Assembly: GCA_938015405.1 (NCBI GenBank)
Contig: CALLPZ010000120.1
Location: forward strand, 1-7,454
Source: an uncultured Pseudanabaenaceae cyanobacterium
GTDB lineage: Bacteria; Cyanobacteriota; Cyanobacteriia; PCC-9006; JAAUQQ01
Direction of reading: 5' to 3'
Length of the DNA stretch: 7,454 nt
This document shows, one piece after another, positions 5,977 to 7,454 of the stretch. How positions within the stretch are numbered: position 1 is the stretch's first letter; each line of letters opens with the position of its first letter. A program made the translations under genes and the position numbers. The notes beneath the pieces are model-generated. The model was given only the letters and a program-made list of their open reading frames with translations. It was not told the DNA's origin and did not search any database.

Positions 5977-6378
5977 TTAGCGAGCGAGAGACTTCCCCCG
6001 CCACTCCAAAATTTTCTGGGCATAGGCCTTCTGTTGCATGAGCTGGTCCGCTTTGAGGCGTAATGCCTCCAACTCCTGCTTCTCTTCAGGTTCTAATGCA
6101 CCATCGCGATGCAGCTCTAGGAGATCGCCAAAACGCTGGTAGTGGGCTTGGCTCACCTTCGACTGAGAAATTTGAACCAGCTTCTCATGTCCGAGCTGCT
6201 GCATTTGCAGCATCGCAGCCTCCGCTTCGGGAGTATCAGCCTCGGGCATTGGGGGCATATTACGCATCACAATGTCGGCGACAATCTGTTCTAGGGATTG
6301 ACGGGTGACCTTGGAGAGCTTATTGAGCTGCTGGTGAATCTCCGGCGGCAGCTCAAGGATGATAGGTCGGGACTCCAT
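5977..6378 (-). CDS. Small RHH-like protein with a helical C terminus, cyanobacterial hypothetical family
   Basis: This 133-residue protein has no function I can name with certainty. Residues 6-40 (IILELPPEIHQQLNKLSKVT, then SLEQIVADIV) have the strand-helix-helix pattern of a ribbon-helix-helix DNA-binding or antitoxin N terminus. The rest is charged and helical, with GALEPEEKQELEALRLKADQ followed by KAYAQKILEWRG. From memory, this C-terminal pattern is common in small cyanobacterial proteins, many with the same N-terminal layout and some next to a nuclease-type gene; that recall needs a search. Here no toxin-like partner is adjacent: downstream is a repeat array and then the oxidoreductase. 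On the minus strand TACAAT (6416-6411) is a possible -10 about 33 bases before the start. ATG 6378 lacks a Shine-Dalgarno. It may be a transcriptional regulator, a solitary antitoxin, or something unrelated. Confidence 0.78.
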   Translation of the reverse strand: MESRPIILELPPEIHQQLNKLSKVTRQSLEQIVADIVMRNMPPMPEADTPEAEAAMLQMQQLGHEKLVQISQSKVSQAHYQRFGDLLELHRDGALEPEEKQELEALRLKADQLMQQKAYAQKILEWRGKSLAR

Positions 6379-6530
6379 GGCAAACGGTGACGCTGTTAAT
6401 TCCTACGCTCATTGTACTTTGTGACTACAAACACCCACTGTTTTTCACAGCACGGACTGTCTTGAAGCCATGACGCCTCGGCCAACAGGAGCATTTAGGA
6501 TAGAAATTCAGTCCTCTACGTCAAGCATGC
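6379..6530. promoter_or_regulatory. Divergent promoter region between the RHH-like and cyclase genes
   Basis: These 152 bases must hold the 5' signals of two divergent genes. For the minus-strand gene, ATTGTA at 6411-6416 (TACAAT on that strand) is a good -10, without a clear -35. For the plus-strand gene, TAGGAT at 6496-6501 is a possible -10, again with no good -35 at 16-18 bases. TGTA and TACA half-sites (6413-6416 and 6426-6429) flank 9 bases, one base more than the usual NtcA spacing. GCATGC sits just before the cyclase start and there is no Shine-Dalgarno. Confidence 0.4.
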
Positions 6531-7184
6531 ATGCCTCAACTCATCGACCTGAGCCATACCGTCGAAGCAGGTATGATCACCTACAAAGGCATCCCCGCAC
6601 CCATCATCTGCGACTACCTCAGCCGTGAAGCCTCCAAACAGCTCTACGGCCCGGACACCAGCTTCCACATTGGCAAAATTGAACTCGTCGCCAACACCGG
6701 TACCTATCTCGACAGTCCATTCCACCGCTACGCCGATGGCAAAGACCTTTCCGAGCTGCCCTTGGAGTCCATTGCTCAGCTGCCTGGAATTTGCATCAAT
6801 GCCCTAGGCAAATCTGTCATTGATGCCGATGGCTTCAATGATTTCGACCTCCAAGGCAAAGCCGTCTTGATCCACACAGGCTGGGATCAGCACTGGCGCA
6901 CAGACCAATACTTCGAAAACTTCCCCTACCTCACCGCTGCCGCTGCTCAGCATCTAAAAGATGCAGGCGCAACTCTAGTCGGCATCGACTCCTACAACAT
7001 TGACAGCACTGCCGACGGCAAACGCCCCGTTCACAGCATTCTCCTCGGCGCGGATATCCCCATCGTTGAGCATATGTGCAACCTGGGCCAGCTTGGCGAT
7101 CGCGACTTTAACTTCCATGCCGTCCCCGTCAAAATCAAACAGTTCGGCACTTTCCCAGTGCGGGCTTACGCTGTGGCCTCCTAG
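6531..7184 (+). CDS. Cyclase / kynurenine-formamidase-like (KynB superfamily) protein
   Basis: This 217-residue protein spans the whole cyclase family domain (PF04199 type), whose members hydrolyse amide or lactone bonds at a metal centre, as in kynurenine formamidase KynB and related isatin-type hydrolases. Visible landmarks are IDLSHTVEAGM (5-15), NTGTYLDSPFHRYADGKDLS (55-74), VLIHTGWDQHW (112-122), VGIDSYNID (150-158), VHSILLGADIPIVEHMCNL (167-185) and FHAVPVKI (195-202). In KynB the core motif is HxGTHxDxPxH. Here the first His is Asn55 and the second is Tyr59, while Asp61 and His65 remain, together with His168, Glu180 and His196. Enzymatic activity or metal use may therefore differ from KynB. 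No tryptophan-catabolism gene is nearby. The gene has an unusually plain 5' end with no ribosome binding site and converges with the glycosidase gene 33 bases on. Family is secure; substrate is unknown. Confidence 0.92.
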   Translation: MPQLIDLSHTVEAGMITYKGIPAPIICDYLSREASKQLYGPDTSFHIGKIELVANTGTYLDSPFHRYADGKDLSELPLESIAQLPGICINALGKSVIDADGFNDFDLQGKAVLIHTGWDQHWRTDQYFENFPYLTAAAAQHLKDAGATLVGIDSYNIDSTADGKRPVHSILLGADIPIVEHMCNLGQLGDRDFNFHAVPVKIKQFGTFPVRAYAVAS

Positions 7185-7196
7185 AGATATCCCCCT

Positions 7197-7228
7197 ATCA
7201 CGCATACGCATTGGACATCACGCATTGG
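7197..7228. repeat. Short direct repeat between convergent genes
   Basis: ATCACGCAT occurs at 7197-7205 and 7217-7225, and ACGCATTGG at 7206-7214 and 7220-7228, giving an interleaved duplication. The second copy contains the stop codon of the minus-strand glycosidase gene (7218-7220). It looks like a small local duplication at a gene end rather than a functional site. Confidence 0.6.
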
Positions 7229-7454
7229 GATTCGGTCGCTCGCCAGCCTGGAATCGTAACCAGGAATCCTTGACGGTCTGAGGAGCGGGGTTCTTGCTGT
7301 CGTACACCACCAAGACATTAGTTAAGGGGCGACTGGCATCCAGCAAAACCTTGCCCCGGTGGGCCAAAGCGCCAGAGGTGCCACCGTCCAGATTCATCGC
7401 CTCATAACAGCCCAGGTCCTTCATGGCATGGGCCTCTCGTTCCAGCGTCATGCT
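7218..7454 (-). CDS. Phosphodiester glycosidase family protein (NAGPA/DUF2233), 3' end only
   Basis: Only the last 78 codons are in the window; the gene continues past 7454, so its start and any signal peptide are unseen. The fragment carries the family's C-terminal signature: a helix with ELGAHAMKDLG-like spacing (EREAHAMKDLGCYEAMNLDG), then NLDGGTSGAL, a hydrophobic strand, and NVLVVYDSK. Family members include the mammalian enzyme that uncovers mannose-6-phosphate, and bacterial relatives are typically exported and act on sugar phosphodiesters, possibly wall polymers. The tail after VVY (about 25 residues, ending RPNPNA) is family-variable. The gene converges with the cyclase gene and no terminator is evident between them. 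Confidence 0.84.
   Translation of the reverse strand, partial: SMTLEREAHAMKDLGCYEAMNLDGGTSGALAHRGKVLLDASRPLTNVLVVYDSKNPAPQTVKDSWLRFQAGERPNPNA

Larger units (their letters stand above)
723..7103. repeat. Dispersed HIP1 octamers (eight copies)
   Basis: GCGATCGC occurs at 723-730, 1031-1038, 1692-1699, 1969-1976, 4597-4604, 4647-4654, 5456-5463 and 7096-7103. HIP1 is a known over-represented palindrome in many cyanobacterial genomes. All copies lie within genes; none is in the GAF or oxygenase genes, a 2.6-kb gap that may be chance. Confidence 0.9.

Noticed and set aside
6413..6429. GTA...TAC element resembling an NtcA site
   Set aside because: The half-sites are 9 bases apart rather than the usual 8, and the position relative to a promoter is undefined.
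6420..6452. TGTGA...TCACA half-sites resembling a CRP site
   Set aside because: The gap between the half-sites is about 20 bases instead of 6.

Overview
The window looks like chromosomal DNA from a cyanobacterium of moderate GC content. Eight copies of the cyanobacterial octamer HIP1 (GCGATCGC) are scattered through it. It also carries a DevC-family exporter permease, a cyanobacteriochrome-like GAF protein and a CrtISO-like oxidoreductase, and Shine-Dalgarno sequences are weak or absent in front of most genes. The species cannot be named from this sequence. No phage, insertion sequence, CRISPR array or RNA gene is evident.

Layout. 1-514 is non-coding as far as I can see, with palindromes, competing hairpins and a short tandem repeat. 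515-1069 (+) is a compact cell-wall amidase without a signal peptide. 1124-2359 (+) is a DevC-type ABC exporter permease with no DevA or DevB gene beside it in this window. 2491-3051 (+) is a stand-alone GAF-domain protein with two bilin-type cysteines, closed by a very strong intrinsic terminator at 3103-3136. 3393-4325 (+) is a JmjC/cupin-like Fe(II)/2-oxoglutarate oxygenase candidate. It converges with a 510-residue CrtISO-like FAD oxidoreductase at 4336-5868 (-); only 10 bases separate the two stop codons. Upstream of that oxidoreductase lies a four-copy 15-bp repeat (5915-5974), then a small protein with a ribbon-helix-helix-like N terminus (5977-6378, -). A 152-base divergent spacer leads to a cyclase/KynB-like hydrolase with altered metal-site residues (6531-7184, +). 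This converges with the 3' end of a phosphodiester glycosidase gene running off the window (7218-7454, -).

How the genes relate. They do not form one pathway. Envelope functions (amidase, DevC permease, phosphodiester glycosidase) sit at both ends, with a light- or ligand-sensing GAF protein and two probable redox enzymes in the middle. The orientation changes and the terminator suggest mostly single-gene transcription units. The items most worth following up are the effector-less two-cysteine GAF protein, the orphan DevC with a charged insertion next to an amidase, the cyclase with substituted metal ligands, and the 15-bp repeat that reads as a pentapeptide-repeat remnant.
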